Assembly (NCBI RefSeq): GCF_002938435.1
Contig: NZ_POQT01000004.1
Location: forward strand, 116,970 to 180,969
Reading direction: 5' to 3'
Source of the DNA: Blastococcus saxobsidens
GTDB taxonomy: Bacteria > Actinomycetota > Actinomycetes > Mycobacteriales > Geodermatophilaceae
DNA length: 64,000 nucleotides
The stretch's first letter is position 1, and every line of letters begins with the position of its first letter. Below the pieces are notes generated by a model. It searched no databases, had not been told where the DNA came from, and saw only the letters and a program-made list of their open reading frames with translations. Positions 50,317 to 60,534 of this stretch are shown one piece after another. The position numbers were made by a program, and so were the translations under genes.

Positions 50317-50946
50317 ATGAGCTTCCAGATGCCCTCCAGCCGCTACATCCTGCCCTCCTTCGTGGAGCGCACGAGCTACGGCATGAAGGAGTCCAACCCC
50401 TACAACAAGCTCTTCGAGGAGCGGATCATCTTCCTCGGGGTGCAGGTCGACGACGCGTCGGCCAACGACGTGATGGCCCAGCTGATCACGCTGGAGTCCG
50501 CCGACCCCGACCGCGACATCACCATCTACATCAACTCGCCCGGTGGCTCGTTCACCTCGCTGATGGCGATCTACGACACGATGATGTTCGTCCGGCCCGA
50601 CATCCAGACCGTCTGCATGGGCCAGGCCGCCTCGGCCGCCGCCGTCCTGCTCGCGGCCGGGACGCCGGGCAAGCGCCTGGCGCTGCCCTACTCCCGGGTG
50701 CTGATCCACCAGCCGTCCGGCGAGTCCGGCGGTCAGGTGTCCGACCTGGAGATCCACGCCGCCGAAATCGAGCGGGTGCGCGTGCAGATGGAGGAGATCC
50801 TGGCCCGGCACACCGGTCGCCCTCAGGAGCAGGTGCGCAAGGACATCGACCGCGACAAGATCCTGACGGCCGCCGAGGCCAAGGACTACGGCATCGTCGA
50901 CCAGGTGATCCAGAGCCGGAAGCTCAACGCCCTCCCGACTCCGTGA
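50317..50946 (+). CDS. clpP2: ATP-dependent Clp protease proteolytic subunit 2
   Basis: This 209-residue partner of ClpP1 has the active site in [14 protein letters not shown] and [11 protein letters not shown]. It shares the INSPGGS motif with clpP1, as sister genes do. Co-transcription with clpP1 is likely from the 20-base gap and the ribosome site GCGAGGACAG. Confidence 0.96.
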   Translation: MSFQMPSSRYILPSFVERTSYGMKESNPYNKLFEERIIFLGVQVDDASANDVMAQLITLESADPDRDITIYINSPGGSFTSLMAIYDTMMFVRPDIQTVCMGQAASAAAVLLAAGTPGKRLALPYSRVLIHQPSGESGGQVSDLEIHAAEIERVRVQMEEILARHTGRPQEQVRKDIDRDKILTAAEAKDYGIVDQVIQSRKLNALPTP

Positions 50947-51241
50947 GCCGGTACGGGCCGGGGACGCGCGTGACGCGTGTTCGGCCCGTACCGTCGGAGG
51001 TCTGAGGGCACGACGGGACAGCAGTGGGACGGCCGGGACGAACACCGGGTGAGTCATTGCCCGAGCTAGTCGACGGCGGCAGGTACGTTCGGCGAACGCC
51101 CGATCCCCGGCCGACAGCGCCGGGAGGAGAGCCTCGCGGAGCAGCCTGACAGCGAGGCCGAGCAGGGGCACGAGAGCAAGCAAGTCCAACCCGCGGGTAC
51201 CTGACACGAGGACCGGCGACTGTCGAGGTGGAGGTCAGCAG

Positions 51242-52516
51242 GTGGCACGAATCGGTGAGAGCGGTGACCTGCTCAAGTGCTCGTTCTGCGGGAAGAGCCA
51301 GAAGCAGGTCAAGAAGCTCATCGCGGGCCCCGGGGTCTACATCTGCGACGAGTGCATCGACCTCTGCAACGAGATCATCGAGGAAGAGCTCTCGGAGTCG
51401 TCGGACCTCAAGTTCGACGAGCTGCCCAAGCCCAAGGAGATCCACGACTTCCTCGACCAGTACGTCATCGGCCAGGACAAGGCCAAGCGGACGCTCTCGG
51501 TCGCGGTCTACAACCACTACAAGCGGATCCAGGCCGGGGGCGCAGGCAGCTCCCGTGAGGACTCCGTCGAGCTCGCCAAGTCCAACATCCTGCTGATCGG
51601 CCCCACCGGCTGCGGCAAGACGCACCTGGCCCAGACCCTGGCGCGGATGCTCAACGTGCCGTTCGCCATCGCCGACGCCACAGCGCTGACCGAGGCCGGC
51701 TACGTGGGCGAGGACGTCGAGAACATCCTGCTGAAGCTGATCCAGGCCGCCGACTACGACGTCAAGCGCGCCGAGACCGGCATCATCTACATCGACGAGG
51801 TCGACAAGATCGCCCGCAAGAGCGAGAACCCGTCGATCACCCGCGACGTCTCCGGTGAGGGCGTGCAGCAGGCGCTGCTGAAGATCCTCGAGGGGACGAC
51901 GGCGTCGGTGCCGCCGCAGGGTGGTCGCAAGCACCCGCACCAGGAGTTCATCCAGATCGACACGACGAACGTGCTGTTCATCGTGGGTGGTGCCTTCGCC
52001 GGCCTGGAGCAGGTCATCGAGGCCCGCGCCGGCAAGCAGGGCATCGGCTTCGCCGGCGAGATCCGCGGCAAGAAGGAGATCGAGGAGCTCAATGCCTTCG
52101 CCGAGGTCATGCCCGAGGACCTGCTGAAGTTCGGCATGATCCCGGAGTTCATCGGCCGCCTCCCGGTCATCACGAGCGTGAAGAAGCTCGACCGTCAGGC
52201 GCTGATCAGCATCCTGACCGAGCCGAAGAACGCCCTCGTGCGCCAGTACCGGAAGCTGTTCGAGCTCGACGGCGTGGAGCTCGACTTCACCGACGACGCG
52301 CTCGAGGCGGTGGCCGACCAGGCGATCCTCCGTGGCACCGGCGCCCGCGGGCTCCGCGCGATCATGGAGGAGGTGCTCCAGTCGGTCATGTACGACATCC
52401 CCAGCCGCGAGGACATCGCCTCCGTGGTGATCACCAAGGAGGTCGTCCTGGAGCACGTCAACCCGACGATCGTCCCGCGCAAGCCCACCCGCGCCCCCCG
52501 CGAGAAGTCGGCCTGA
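51242..52516 (+). CDS. clpX: ClpX unfoldase
   Basis: This 424-residue AAA+ ATPase feeds substrates to ClpP. It has an N-terminal zinc finger (CSFC and CDEC), Walker [11 protein letters not shown] near 119, Walker [11 protein letters not shown] near 180, and the IGF-type ClpP loop GIGFAGE near 263. GTG start with GGAGG upstream. The gap 50947-51241 (295 bases) to clpP2 shows no gene and may hold a promoter. Confidence 0.97.
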   Translation: MARIGESGDLLKCSFCGKSQKQVKKLIAGPGVYICDECIDLCNEIIEEELSESSDLKFDELPKPKEIHDFLDQYVIGQDKAKRTLSVAVYNHYKRIQAGGAGSSREDSVELAKSNILLIGPTGCGKTHLAQTLARMLNVPFAIADATALTEAGYVGEDVENILLKLIQAADYDVKRAETGIIYIDEVDKIARKSENPSITRDVSGEGVQQALLKILEGTTASVPPQGGRKHPHQEFIQIDTTNVLFIVGGAFAGLEQVIEARAGKQGIGFAGEIRGKKEIEELNAFAEVMPEDLLKFGMIPEFIGRLPVITSVKKLDRQALISILTEPKNALVRQYRKLFELDGVELDFTDDALEAVADQAILRGTGARGLRAIMEEVLQSVMYDIPSREDIASVVITKEVVLEHVNPTIVPRKPTRAPREKSA

Positions 52517-52535
52517 CGCACAGCTGACGTAGCTC

Positions 52536-52584
52536 TGAACGCCAGAGGCCCAGAACCCGCGCGGTTCTGGGCCTATGGCGTTCA
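52536..52584. terminator. Long hairpin between clpX and the DUF559 gene
   Basis: TGAACGCCA-AGGCCCAGAACC pairs with GGTTCTGGGCCT-TGGCGTTCA around CGCGC, almost without mismatch. It ends convergent transcription on both sides; its right arm contains the stop of the DUF559 gene. Confidence 0.8.
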
Positions 52585-53501
52585 ACGGGTCAGCCTCGCG
52601 CTGACCACGGCGACGATCTCCCGCCGGCAGCCCTCGGGGTCGCTCATCAGACGGGCGTAGCTGAACCGCAGCACGACCCAGCCGAGCGCCGCCAGCGCGG
52701 TGTCGCGGCGGAGGTCCCGCTCCCGCTGCTTCCGGCTGCCGTGGAACGCGGCACCGTCGAGCTCCACCGCCACGCGTGCGGCCGGCCATGCCGCGTCCAG
52801 GTGCACCCGACGGCCGTCCCCGAGCAGGAGCTGGTGCTGCCGGACCGGCGGGGGCACGGCCGGCGGCCCGGGCAGCACCTCAAGCGCACCCCAGATCTCC
52901 AACTCGCTCTGGCACCCCGCCCCACGAGGTCGAGCAGTCCGAGCAGCGCCCGGCGTCCGGGATGGCGCGCTCGTCGATCGGATTCCCGGCGCAGCGCTCC
53001 GGCGCCCACGTCCCGTCGCCGCACCCCCTCGATCAGGACCTGGCGCACGACGACCGCCTCATGACGGCTGCGCGCATTGCGCCCGGGGGAGTGGGCCCAC
53101 GCCCACGCGTCGACCATGCTCCGGACCGGTTCGAGGGCGTCCACCTCGCCGCACCGGACGGTGACCAGGCGACCGGTGGTGCGGTGGGCCACCACGTCGG
53201 GGCGTCGCTCGGGAGAGCGCGCGTACGGCACCGTCACGTGAATGGGTCCGGCCTGCGGCTGGGCCATCCCGCACGCGACGAGGGCGGAGAGGTGGCTGAG
53301 CGGACCGTCGGCCCACAGGGAGGCGGCGCGCGACCGGACGGCCCACTCGCCCGTCCGGTCGGGGAGCACGAGGACGCCGGGGTGCACCTGCACGAGGTCC
53401 CCTCGTCGCAGCCAACGGACGACGCTGCCCGAGCTGCTCGCCCTGACCACGTCGACGCGTCGGGCGACGCCGGCGGGCAGGAGGGTGGGGAGTCGGTGCA
53501 C
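52582..53501 (-). pseudogene. DUF559-type nuclease gene with a frameshift
   Basis: The N-terminal part (MHRLPTLLPAGVARR, WLRRGDLVQVHPGVLVLPDR) is an AbiEi-antitoxin-like start seen in many actinobacterial DUF559 proteins. Near 52910, in a GGGGCGGGG tract, the frame changes. The C-terminal Vsr-like nuclease follows in another frame (VAVELDGAAFHGSRKQRERD, then ALGWVVLRFSYARL). One base would restore a protein of about 305 residues. The start at 53501 (GTG) fits relatives better than the ATG at 53606, which lies in a repeat. The break may be real or a homopolymer error. Confidence 0.7.
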
Positions 53502-53557
53502 GGCGCAGAGGGTGTCGCAGCCGAGCCGTCGGCGGCGGAGGCCCTGTGGATGCAGCC

Positions 53558-53618
53558 GACCGTTGAACGCCGGAGAACCGCTTCGAGCGCCCTTCTGGGC
53601 CTGCATCGTTCAACGGTC
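53558..53618. repeat. Inverted repeat upstream of the DUF559 gene
   Basis: GACCGTTGAACG (53558-53569) pairs perfectly with CGTTCAACGGTC (53607-53618). The right side (53593-53619) also repeats the sequence at 52565-52592 on the other side of the gene in 23 of 28 positions. Confidence 0.65.
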
Positions 53619-53650
53619 ACGGGGTGGGGGGGCGGGCCTAGGCTGCGCGC

Positions 53651-54181
53651 GTGACGGCGCGCTACGTGGCCCTGCTGCGGGCGGTCAACCTGGGCGCCAC
53701 CCGCCGGGTGTCCATGCCCCGGCTGCGCGAGGTGCTCACCGAGCGCGGCCACGGCGCCGTCCGCACCCACCTCGCCAGCGGGAACGTGCTGCTGGAGAGC
53801 CCGCTGCCGGAGGTGGAGCTCGCCGCCGACGTGAGCGCGGCGATAGCCGAGGAGTTCTCCCTCGACGTCCCCGTCGTGGTCCGGACGGCGCAGGAGCTGG
53901 CCGCCGTCCTGGCCGCGGACCCGCTCGGTCACGTCGCCACCGACCCCAGCCGGTACTCGGTGACGTTCTTCCCCGAGCCGCCGGCCCCCGAGCGGGTGGC
54001 AGCGGCGCCGTCGGCGGAGGGTGGCGAGTACGCGCTCCGCGGACGGGAGCTCTACGTGTGGCTGCCGGACGGCTTCCAGGCGAGCGCGATGGGCAGCTGG
54101 AAGTGGGACCGCATCCTCGGCGTCGCCGGGACCAACCGGAACTGGAACACGGTCCGGAAGCTGGTCGAGCTCACCCGCTGA
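53651..54181 (+). CDS. DUF1697 family protein
   Basis: This 176-residue protein has the family's YVALLRAVNLGATRRVSMPR start, RTHLASGNVLLES, and the end GSWKWDRILGVAGTNRNWNT. The structure is known for the family but the function is not. Start GTG. Confidence 0.88.
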   Translation: MTARYVALLRAVNLGATRRVSMPRLREVLTERGHGAVRTHLASGNVLLESPLPEVELAADVSAAIAEEFSLDVPVVVRTAQELAAVLAADPLGHVATDPSRYSVTFFPEPPAPERVAAAPSAEGGEYALRGRELYVWLPDGFQASAMGSWKWDRILGVAGTNRNWNTVRKLVELTR

Positions 54182-54247
54182 TCGGCCTGTGGGCGCCCGC
54201 CCGGCGGAACGGCCCCCGTGTCAGCTGCGCGTGGCACATTCGGAGTC

Positions 54248-55174
54248 GTGCGCGCCCTCACCTCACTGCCCGAACAGGCGCGGGAGGCATTCCGGGCCCG
54301 CGTCTCCGGTGACCCGACCGGCGCGCCGGACTGGGTCCGAGACATCGCCCTCGTCGGCACCGGACCGGGCTGGTTCGAGCCCGACGGCGTCGTCTGGCGC
54401 GTGCACGGCGACCTCTCCACGCTGGTCGGCGGCGTGGCGGCGCTCCTGGGTCAGGGCGCGCACCCGCTCGCGCTGGCCGGGGTCCAGCGGCACTCGGCCT
54501 ATCGCGAGGACCCGTGGAAGCGCCTGGCCGGGACCGCGCGCTGGCTGGTCGTCAGCACCTTCGGCTCGGTCGAGCTGGCCGAGCGCGAGGCGGCACGGGT
54601 CCGCGGGATGCACGCGCCGGTCCGCGGCCGGGTCGGAGGCACCCCCTACTCGGCGTCCGACCCCGCGTTGCTGCGCTGGGTGCACCTGGCCTTCACCGAC
54701 GCCTTCCTCGGTGCCCAGCAGGCGGTCGGCCGGGACCTGGCGTCGCGGTTCGGCCGGGGCTGGCCCGACGCCTACGTGGGGGAGTGGGCCCGCGCCGCGA
54801 CGGAGCTGGGCGCCACCGACCTGCCGACGACGGCCGCCGAGCTGGCCGAGGCCCTCGCTGCCTACGGCCCCGAGCTCCGGCCCGTGCCCGGTCACCTGCG
54901 GGAGTTCCTCGCCGCCCCACCCGGCCTGAGCGCTCCGGAACGGGTCGTCTACCGCGGGCTGTCCGGCGCCGCGGCGTACGTGGTGTCACCGTCGATCGCC
55001 GGGTGCGCCGGGGTTCCGGGGCGGGGCCGCGGTGGCCGGGCGCAGCTCGCCGTCACCCGCGCCCAACTGCGGGCGCTGGGCCTGGCCCTCGGCCCGTACA
55101 GCCCGTCGGAGGAGGCGGCGCGGTGGCGGCTGCGCATGGGGCCCGCCCCGGCATGGACCGTGGGCGCCGCCTGA
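54248..55174 (+). CDS. DUF2236 / MpaB-like oxygenase family protein
   Basis: This 308-residue protein belongs to the DUF2236 family, whose members (Lcp, MpaB) bind haem. PLALAGVQRHSAYREDPWKR and WVHLAFTDAFLGA carry the usual His/Arg and helical signatures. The substrate is unknown. The GTG at 54248 keeps the usual start; a longer frame opens at 54218. Confidence 0.78.
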   Translation: MRALTSLPEQAREAFRARVSGDPTGAPDWVRDIALVGTGPGWFEPDGVVWRVHGDLSTLVGGVAALLGQGAHPLALAGVQRHSAYREDPWKRLAGTARWLVVSTFGSVELAEREAARVRGMHAPVRGRVGGTPYSASDPALLRWVHLAFTDAFLGAQQAVGRDLASRFGRGWPDAYVGEWARAATELGATDLPTTAAELAEALAAYGPELRPVPGHLREFLAAPPGLSAPERVVYRGLSGAAAYVVSPSIAGCAGVPGRGRGGRAQLAVTRAQLRALGLALGPYSPSEEAARWRLRMGPAPAWTVGAA

Positions 55175-55250
55175 CGCCTGACACGTCCCGCCGTACGGGG
55201 GCGGCCCGGGCCCGTGGACCCCGGGCCGCAGCCCAGCACGACGCCCCGGC

Positions 55251-57836
55251 TCAGGCCTCGGCGACCTCGGCCAGGACGACGTCGACGCGGAGCTCGCCCT
55301 CGCCGGCCTCGATCGACAGCGAGCGGATGCGCCCGGCGTCGGCGAGGTCGGCCCGGGCCGCCTCGACCAGCGGCACCTGGTCGGCCGGGGCGGTCACCGT
55401 CGCGGTCTCCACCTCGGCGCGCATCGACTGTTTGGCGTCGGACTTGGCCTTGCGCACCCCGGTGAGGGCGGCGGCCACGACCGGGATCACCGCGGGATCG
55501 CCGTCGGCCGGCAGCTCGGTGGCCGAGGGCCACTGCGCGCGGTGCACCGAGCCCCCCTGCCACCACGACCACACCTCCTCGGTCACGAACGGCAGCACCG
55601 GGGCGAACAGCCGCAGCTGCACGTCCAGCGCCACCGCCAGGGCGGCCTGCGCCGAGGTGGCCGCGGGGCCGGAGCCGTAGGCGCGGGTCTTCACCAGCTC
55701 GACGTAGTCGTCGCAGAAGGACCAGAAGAACGACTCGGTGACCTCGAGGGCGCGGGTGTAGTTGTAGGCCTCCAGCGCCGCCGTCGCCTCCGCCACGACG
55801 CCGGCCAGCGCCGCCAGCAGCGCCCGGTCGATCGGCTCGGTCACCTGGTCGGCGGTGTGCCCGCCCGACGCCCCGGACCCGAGGGCGAACTTGCCGACGT
55901 TGAGGATCTTCATGGCCAGCCGGCGGCCGACCTTCATCTGCGCCTCGTCGAACGGCGAGTCGGCACCGGGGCGGGCACCGGCCGCGCGCCAGCGCACCGC
56001 ATCGGTTCCGTAGCGCTCCAGCACGTCGATCGGCGTCGTCGCGTTGCCCTTGGACTTCGACATCTTCTTGCGGTCGGGGTCGACCACGAAGCCGGAGATG
56101 GTGGCGTGCGTCCACGGCACGGTGCCGTGCTCGAAGTGGGCGCGGACCACGGTGGAGAACAGCCAGGTGCGGATGATGTCGTGCGCCTGCGGCCGCTGGT
56201 CCATCGGGAAGACCTTGGCGAACAGCTCCGGGTCGGTGTCCCAGCCGGAGGAGACCTGCGGTGACAGCGACGACGTCGCCCAGGTGTCCATCACGTCCGG
56301 GTCGGCGATGAAGCCGCCCGGCTTGCCGCGCTGGTCCTCGGTGAAGCCCTCGGGCACGTCGGACGACGGGTCGACCGGCAGGGCCGCCTCGGGCGCCAGG
56401 ATCGGCTCGTCGTGGATCGGCTCACCGGCGTCGTCCAGGCGGTACCAGACCGGGAACGGGACGCCGAAGAACCGCTGCCGGCTGATCAGCCAGTCGCCGT
56501 TGAGGCCCTCGACCCAGTTGTCGTAGCGGTGCCGCATGTGCTCGGGCACCCACTGGATCTCCCGGCCCCGCGAGATCAGGGCCTCGCGCAGGTCGGCGTC
56601 CCGGCCGCCGTTGCGGATGTACCACTGCCGGGTGGTGACGATCTCCAGCGGGCGGTCGCCCTTCTCGAAGAACTTCACCGGGTGGGTGATCGGCTTCGGG
56701 TCGTCCTGCAGGTCGCCGGAGTCGCGCAGCAGCTCCACGATCCGCTGCTGCGCGCTGAACACGGTCTTGCCGGCCAGCTCGTCGTAGGGGGAGGCGGGCA
56801 CCCCGGCCGGCGGGTCGGCCAGGATCCGGCCGTCCCACCCGACGATGGGCCGGGTCGGCAGCTGCAGCTCCCGCCACCAGGTGACGTCGTTGAGGTCGCC
56901 GAAGGTGCAGATCATCGCGATGCCGGAGCCCTTGTCCGGCTCGGCCAGGCGGTGGGCGACCACCGGGACCTCGACGTCGAACAGCGGCGTGCGCACCGTC
57001 GTGCCGAACAGCGGCTGGTAACGCGCGTCGTCGGGGTGGGCGACCAGCGCGACGCAGGCGGGCAGCAGCTCGGGTCGGGTGGTCTCGATGGAGACCGAGC
57101 CGGACGGGCCGGAGAAGGAGATCCGGTGGTAGGCGCCGGGGCGCTCGCGGTCCTCCAGCTCGGCCTGGGCGACGGCGGTGCGGAAGGTGACGTCCCAGAG
57201 GGTCGGCGCCTCCTGGGCGTAGGCCTCACCGCGGGACAGGTTGCGCAGGAACATCCGCTGCGCCGTGGCCCGCGAGGTCTCCGAGATCGTCCGGTAGACG
57301 TTGGACCAGTCCACCGAGAGCCCGACACGCCGCCAGAGCTTCTCGAACTCGGCCTCGTCGTCCTCGGTCAGCTGCATGCACAGCTGGACGAAGTTGCGCC
57401 GCGAGATCGGCACCTGGTTCTTGTCCGGCCTGGCGGGCGGCTCGAAGGACGCGTCGTAGGGCAGCGACGGGTCGCACCGGACGCCGTAGTAGTTCTGCAC
57501 CCGGCGCTCGGTGGGCAGCCCGTTGTCGTCCCAGCCCATCGGGTAGTAGACGTGCTTGCCGCGCATCCGCTGGTAGCGGGCGACGATGTCGGTGTGGGTG
57601 TAGCTGAAGACGTGCCCCACGTGCAGCGACCCGCTGGCGGTCGGCGGGGGCGTGTCGATCGACCAGATCTGCTCGCGGGGCGCCTGCAGCGCGGCGTCGC
57701 GGTCGAAGCCGTAGGTGTCCTCGGCCGCCCACCGCTGGACCCACTTCTCCTCGAGGCCGTCGATCGTCGGCTTCTCGGGTACGCCACCGCCGCCTCCCGG
57801 GGCCGCGGCGTCCGGGGTGCGAATGTCGGTGGTCAT
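55251..57836 (-). CDS. valS: Valyl-tRNA synthetase
   Basis: This 861-residue class I enzyme attaches valine to tRNA-Val. The HIGH motif is GSLHVGH near 72, the KMSKS motif KKMSKSKGN is near 590, the editing domain lies between, and a C-terminal anticodon domain and helical end follow. The MTTDIR start at 57836 is chosen; the frame also reads from 57875. It diverges from folC with a 42-bp gap. Confidence 0.96.
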   Translation of the reverse strand: MTTDIRTPDAAAPGGGGGVPEKPTIDGLEEKWVQRWAAEDTYGFDRDAALQAPREQIWSIDTPPPTASGSLHVGHVFSYTHTDIVARYQRMRGKHVYYPMGWDDNGLPTERRVQNYYGVRCDPSLPYDASFEPPARPDKNQVPISRRNFVQLCMQLTEDDEAEFEKLWRRVGLSVDWSNVYRTISETSRATAQRMFLRNLSRGEAYAQEAPTLWDVTFRTAVAQAELEDRERPGAYHRISFSGPSGSVSIETTRPELLPACVALVAHPDDARYQPLFGTTVRTPLFDVEVPVVAHRLAEPDKGSGIAMICTFGDLNDVTWWRELQLPTRPIVGWDGRILADPPAGVPASPYDELAGKTVFSAQQRIVELLRDSGDLQDDPKPITHPVKFFEKGDRPLEIVTTRQWYIRNGGRDADLREALISRGREIQWVPEHMRHRYDNWVEGLNGDWLISRQRFFGVPFPVWYRLDDAGEPIHDEPILAPEAALPVDPSSDVPEGFTEDQRGKPGGFIADPDVMDTWATSSLSPQVSSGWDTDPELFAKVFPMDQRPQAHDIIRTWLFSTVVRAHFEHGTVPWTHATISGFVVDPDRKKMSKSKGNATTPIDVLERYGTDAVRWRAAGARPGADSPFDEAQMKVGRRLAMKILNVGKFALGSGASGGHTADQVTEPIDRALLAALAGVVAEATAALEAYNYTRALEVTESFFWSFCDDYVELVKTRAYGSGPAATSAQAALAVALDVQLRLFAPVLPFVTEEVWSWWQGGSVHRAQWPSATELPADGDPAVIPVVAAALTGVRKAKSDAKQSMRAEVETATVTAPADQVPLVEAARADLADAGRIRSLSIEAGEGELRVDVVLAEVAEA

Positions 57837-57878
57837 GCCCTTCATCGTAGGTAAGCCACGGCTGGCATCCTTCACAGG

Positions 57879-59231
57879 ATGAGCAGCAGCACCGGTGAGC
57901 TTGCCCGGGTCGAGCAGGCCCTGCTGGCCCGGTGGCCCGAGAGCCGGCTGGAGCCCTCCCTCACGCGGATCAACGCCCTGGTCGACCTCCTCGGTTCACC
58001 GCACCGCGCGATGCCCGTGGTCCAGGTGGCGGGCACCAACGGCAAGACCTCGACGGCGCGCATGATCGACGAGCTGCTGCGCGGCTTCGGCCTGCGGGTG
58101 GGCCGCTTCACCAGCCCGCACCTGGAGTCCGTCCGGGAGCGCATCGTCCTCGACGGCGAGCCGGTGAGCCCCGAGCGGTTCGTCGAGGTCTACGAGGACA
58201 TCGCCCCGTACGTGCAGATGGTCGACGCCGCCGGCGAGCACCCGATGTCGTTCTTCGAGGTCACCGTGGGCATGGCCTACGCGCTGTTCGCCGACGCCCC
58301 GGTCGACGTCGCCGTGATCGAGGTCGGCATGGGCGGCACCTGGGACGCCACGAACGTGGCCGACGCCCGGGTCGCCGTCGTCACCCCGGTGGCGCTGGAC
58401 CACTCGGAGTACCTCGGCCCCGACGTGCCGACCATCGCGGGGGAGAAGGCCGGGATCATCAAGGCCGACGCCGTCGCCGTCCTGGCCCACCAGGAGCCCG
58501 GCGCGCTCGACGCGCTGGTCCGCCGGGCGGTGGAGGTCGAGGCGGTGGTGGCCCGGGAGGGCACCGAGTTCGGGGTGCTCGAGCGCCGGGTCGCCGTCGG
58601 CGGGCAGCAGGTGCGGCTGCAGGGGCTGGGCGGCGAGTACGACGAGGTCTTCCTGCCGCTGTTCGGTGCCCACCAGGCGCAGAACGCCGCCACCGCGCTG
58701 GCCGCGGTCGAGGCCTTCCTCGGCGCCGGCGCCGCGACCGGTCCCATCGAGCAGGAGACCGTCCGCGCCGCGTTCGCCTCGGTGCGCTCGCCGGGCCGGC
58801 TGGAGCGGATCCGCACCAGCCCCACCGTGCTGGTCGACGCCGCCCACAACCCGGCCGGCATGGCCGCCACCGTGGCGGCGCTCCGGGAGTCCTTCGACTT
58901 CACCAGGCTGGTCGGTGTGGTCGGCGCGGTGCACGGCAAGGACGTCGCCGGCATGCTCGCCGCCCTCGAGGAGGTGTGCGCGGAGCTGGTCGTCACGCAG
59001 AACACCTCGCCGCGGGCCATCCCGGCCGACGAGCTGGGTGCGCTGGCCGTGGAGATCTTCGGCGCCGACCGGGTGAGCGTCTCGCCCCGCCTCGTGGACG
59101 CCGTCACCGAGGCGATCGAGCTGGCCGAGGCGGGGCCGGACGACGCGCTCGGCGGGGCCGGGGTGCTGGTCACCGGCAGCGTCGTCACCGCGGGTGAGGC
59201 GCGCACGCTGTTCTCCGGCGGTCGCTCGTGA
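57879..59231 (+). CDS. folC: Folylpolyglutamate synthase / dihydrofolate synthase
   Basis: This 450-residue enzyme adds glutamate to folates and makes dihydrofolate from dihydropteroate. [13 protein letters not shown] near 50 is the P-loop, then [29 protein letters not shown] and [10 protein letters not shown]. Its stop overlaps the next gene (GTGA). Confidence 0.95.
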   Translation: MSSSTGELARVEQALLARWPESRLEPSLTRINALVDLLGSPHRAMPVVQVAGTNGKTSTARMIDELLRGFGLRVGRFTSPHLESVRERIVLDGEPVSPERFVEVYEDIAPYVQMVDAAGEHPMSFFEVTVGMAYALFADAPVDVAVIEVGMGGTWDATNVADARVAVVTPVALDHSEYLGPDVPTIAGEKAGIIKADAVAVLAHQEPGALDALVRRAVEVEAVVAREGTEFGVLERRVAVGGQQVRLQGLGGEYDEVFLPLFGAHQAQNAATALAAVEAFLGAGAATGPIEQETVRAAFASVRSPGRLERIRTSPTVLVDAAHNPAGMAATVAALRESFDFTRLVGVVGAVHGKDVAGMLAALEEVCAELVVTQNTSPRAIPADELGALAVEIFGADRVSVSPRLVDAVTEAIELAEAGPDDALGGAGVLVTGSVVTAGEARTLFSGGRS

Positions 59232-59635
59232 CGGCCTACGACCCGCTGCGGGCCGCGAAGGGGTTGCGGGGTGCGGCGGCCGGCGTGCTGGTCCTCGAGG
59301 GCATCGCCGTCCTGTTCGTGCCGCGGGGCATCGCGCAGACCGAGGAGGGGCTGGGAGGAGGGCGGCTCGCCCTGCTCCTGGCCCTCTCCCTCGTGCTCAT
59401 CCTGGCCAGCGGGGTCCAGCGGCGGGAGCGCGGGCTGCTGATCGGCACCGCGCTGCAGGTCCCGCTGCTGCTCACCGGCCTGATGAACAGCGTGATGTGG
59501 TTCGTCGGAGGCGCCTTCGTGCTGATCTGGCTCTACCTGCTGCAGGTGCGCAAGGAGCTCGTCGGCAGCCGGTTCGGTCCGGTGGAGGAGCCCCGGCCGA
59601 GCGACGCCGACGGCGGGGGCGCGACCACCACGTAG
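59228..59635 (+). CDS. DUF4233 membrane protein
   Basis: This 135-residue protein has four predicted spans, starting [17 protein letters not shown] ([20 protein letters not shown]), and a short acidic tail. It is always found between folC and ndk in actinobacteria. Function unknown. The GTG overlaps the folC stop. Confidence 0.88.
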   Translation: MTAYDPLRAAKGLRGAAAGVLVLEGIAVLFVPRGIAQTEEGLGGGRLALLLALSLVLILASGVQRRERGLLIGTALQVPLLLTGLMNSVMWFVGGAFVLIWLYLLQVRKELVGSRFGPVEEPRPSDADGGGATTT

Positions 59636-59646
59636 GCTCCGGCCCC

Positions 59647-60057
59647 GTGACTGAACGCACTCTCGTCCTCGTCAAGCCCGATGGCGTCGCCCGTGGTCTC
59701 GTGGGCGAGGTGATCACCCGCCTCGAGCGCAAGGGCCTCCGCCTGGTCGCCGCCGAGCTGCGGACGCTGTCCCGCGAGGTCGCCGAGACCCACTACGCCG
59801 AGCACCGCGAGCGCCCCTTCTTCGGCGACCTCGTCGAGTTCATCACCGGCGGCCCGCTGCTCGCGCTCGTGGTCGAGGGCCCGCGGGCCATCGAGGCGTT
59901 CCGGGCCCTGGCCGGCGCGACCGACCCGGTGAAGGCCACCCCGGGCACCATCCGCGGCGACTTCGCCCTCGAGGTGCAGAACAACATCGTGCACGGCTCC
60001 GACTCGCCCGAGTCCGCCGCGCGCGAGGTGAAGCTCTTCTTCCCCGACCTGGGCTGA
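59647..60057 (+). CDS. ndk: Nucleoside diphosphate kinase
   Basis: This 136-residue enzyme exchanges phosphate between nucleoside di- and triphosphates. [17 protein letters not shown] opens the fold and [12 protein letters not shown] carries the active His near 115. The family length is exact. It starts with GTG, 11 bases after the DUF4233 stop. Confidence 0.96.
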   Translation: MTERTLVLVKPDGVARGLVGEVITRLERKGLRLVAAELRTLSREVAETHYAEHRERPFFGDLVEFITGGPLLALVVEGPRAIEAFRALAGATDPVKATPGTIRGDFALEVQNNIVHGSDSPESAAREVKLFFPDLG

Positions 60058-60064
60058 CGGTGAA

Positions 60065-60129
60065 CCGCCGAGATCACGCGATCTCGGCGGTCCCCGGGCT
60101 CTGATGTGCCGAGATCGCGCGATCTCGGC
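60065..60129. repeat. Two related palindromes after ndk
   Basis: CCGCCGAGATCACGCGATCTCGGCGG (60065-60090) minus its ends, and GCCGAGATC-GCGC-GATCTCGGC (60108-60129), share the same arms. The first follows ndk at 7 bases and can be a terminator. The repeat of the arm suggests a dispersed repeat family. Confidence 0.65.
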
Positions 60130-60173
60130 GCGGGGCCGGACGGGGGTGCCACGGGCTCAGCGAGCCGCGCGGA

Positions 60174-60380
60174 TCACCTCGACGAGCGGACCACCGCGAC
60201 GGCCACCAGCACGATGCCCACGAGCAGTCCGAGCCAGGACGCGGCCGCCAGCGCGGTACCGACGCCGCCCTGCGTCGAGTCGTGGCCGATCGCCGTCCCC
60301 ATCAGGCCCAGCACGCCCAGCAGGGCCACGACCCCGCCGACCAGTGCCAGCCGTCCGTGGTCGTTCGTCCCTCGCCGCAC
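60174..60380 (-). CDS. Small two-span membrane protein
   Basis: The GTG at 60380 has GGAGG 7 bases before it, so I prefer it over a longer frame from 60485. The 68 residues form two spans with LALVGGVVALLGVLGLMGTA and WLGLLVGIVLVAVAVV. Function unknown. It is transcribed against the flow of its neighbours. Confidence 0.65.
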   Translation of the reverse strand: MRRGTNDHGRLALVGGVVALLGVLGLMGTAIGHDSTQGGVGTALAAASWLGLLVGIVLVAVAVVRSSR

Positions 60381-60534
60381 GCCTGGCCTCCTGCTCGTGG
60401 TGGTGTGCGTCCAGTCTGCCGCCCGTCCGCGGGGCGACGACGGGCACGGGCAGGCACGCCGCGCCGGGCGGCCGGAAGGCGGCACCCCGCGAGGGGGAGG
60501 ACGGACGCGGAGCGCCGTCTACCCTGGACCGGTC

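Noticed and set aside
53502..53606. ATG start at 53606 for the DUF559 gene
   Set aside because: The extra 35 residues would be coded in the inverted repeat and are not seen in the usual start of these proteins.
60381..60485. Longer N-terminus of the small membrane protein
   Set aside because: It is Pro/Arg-rich without structure, while the GTG at 60380 has GGAGG at the right distance.
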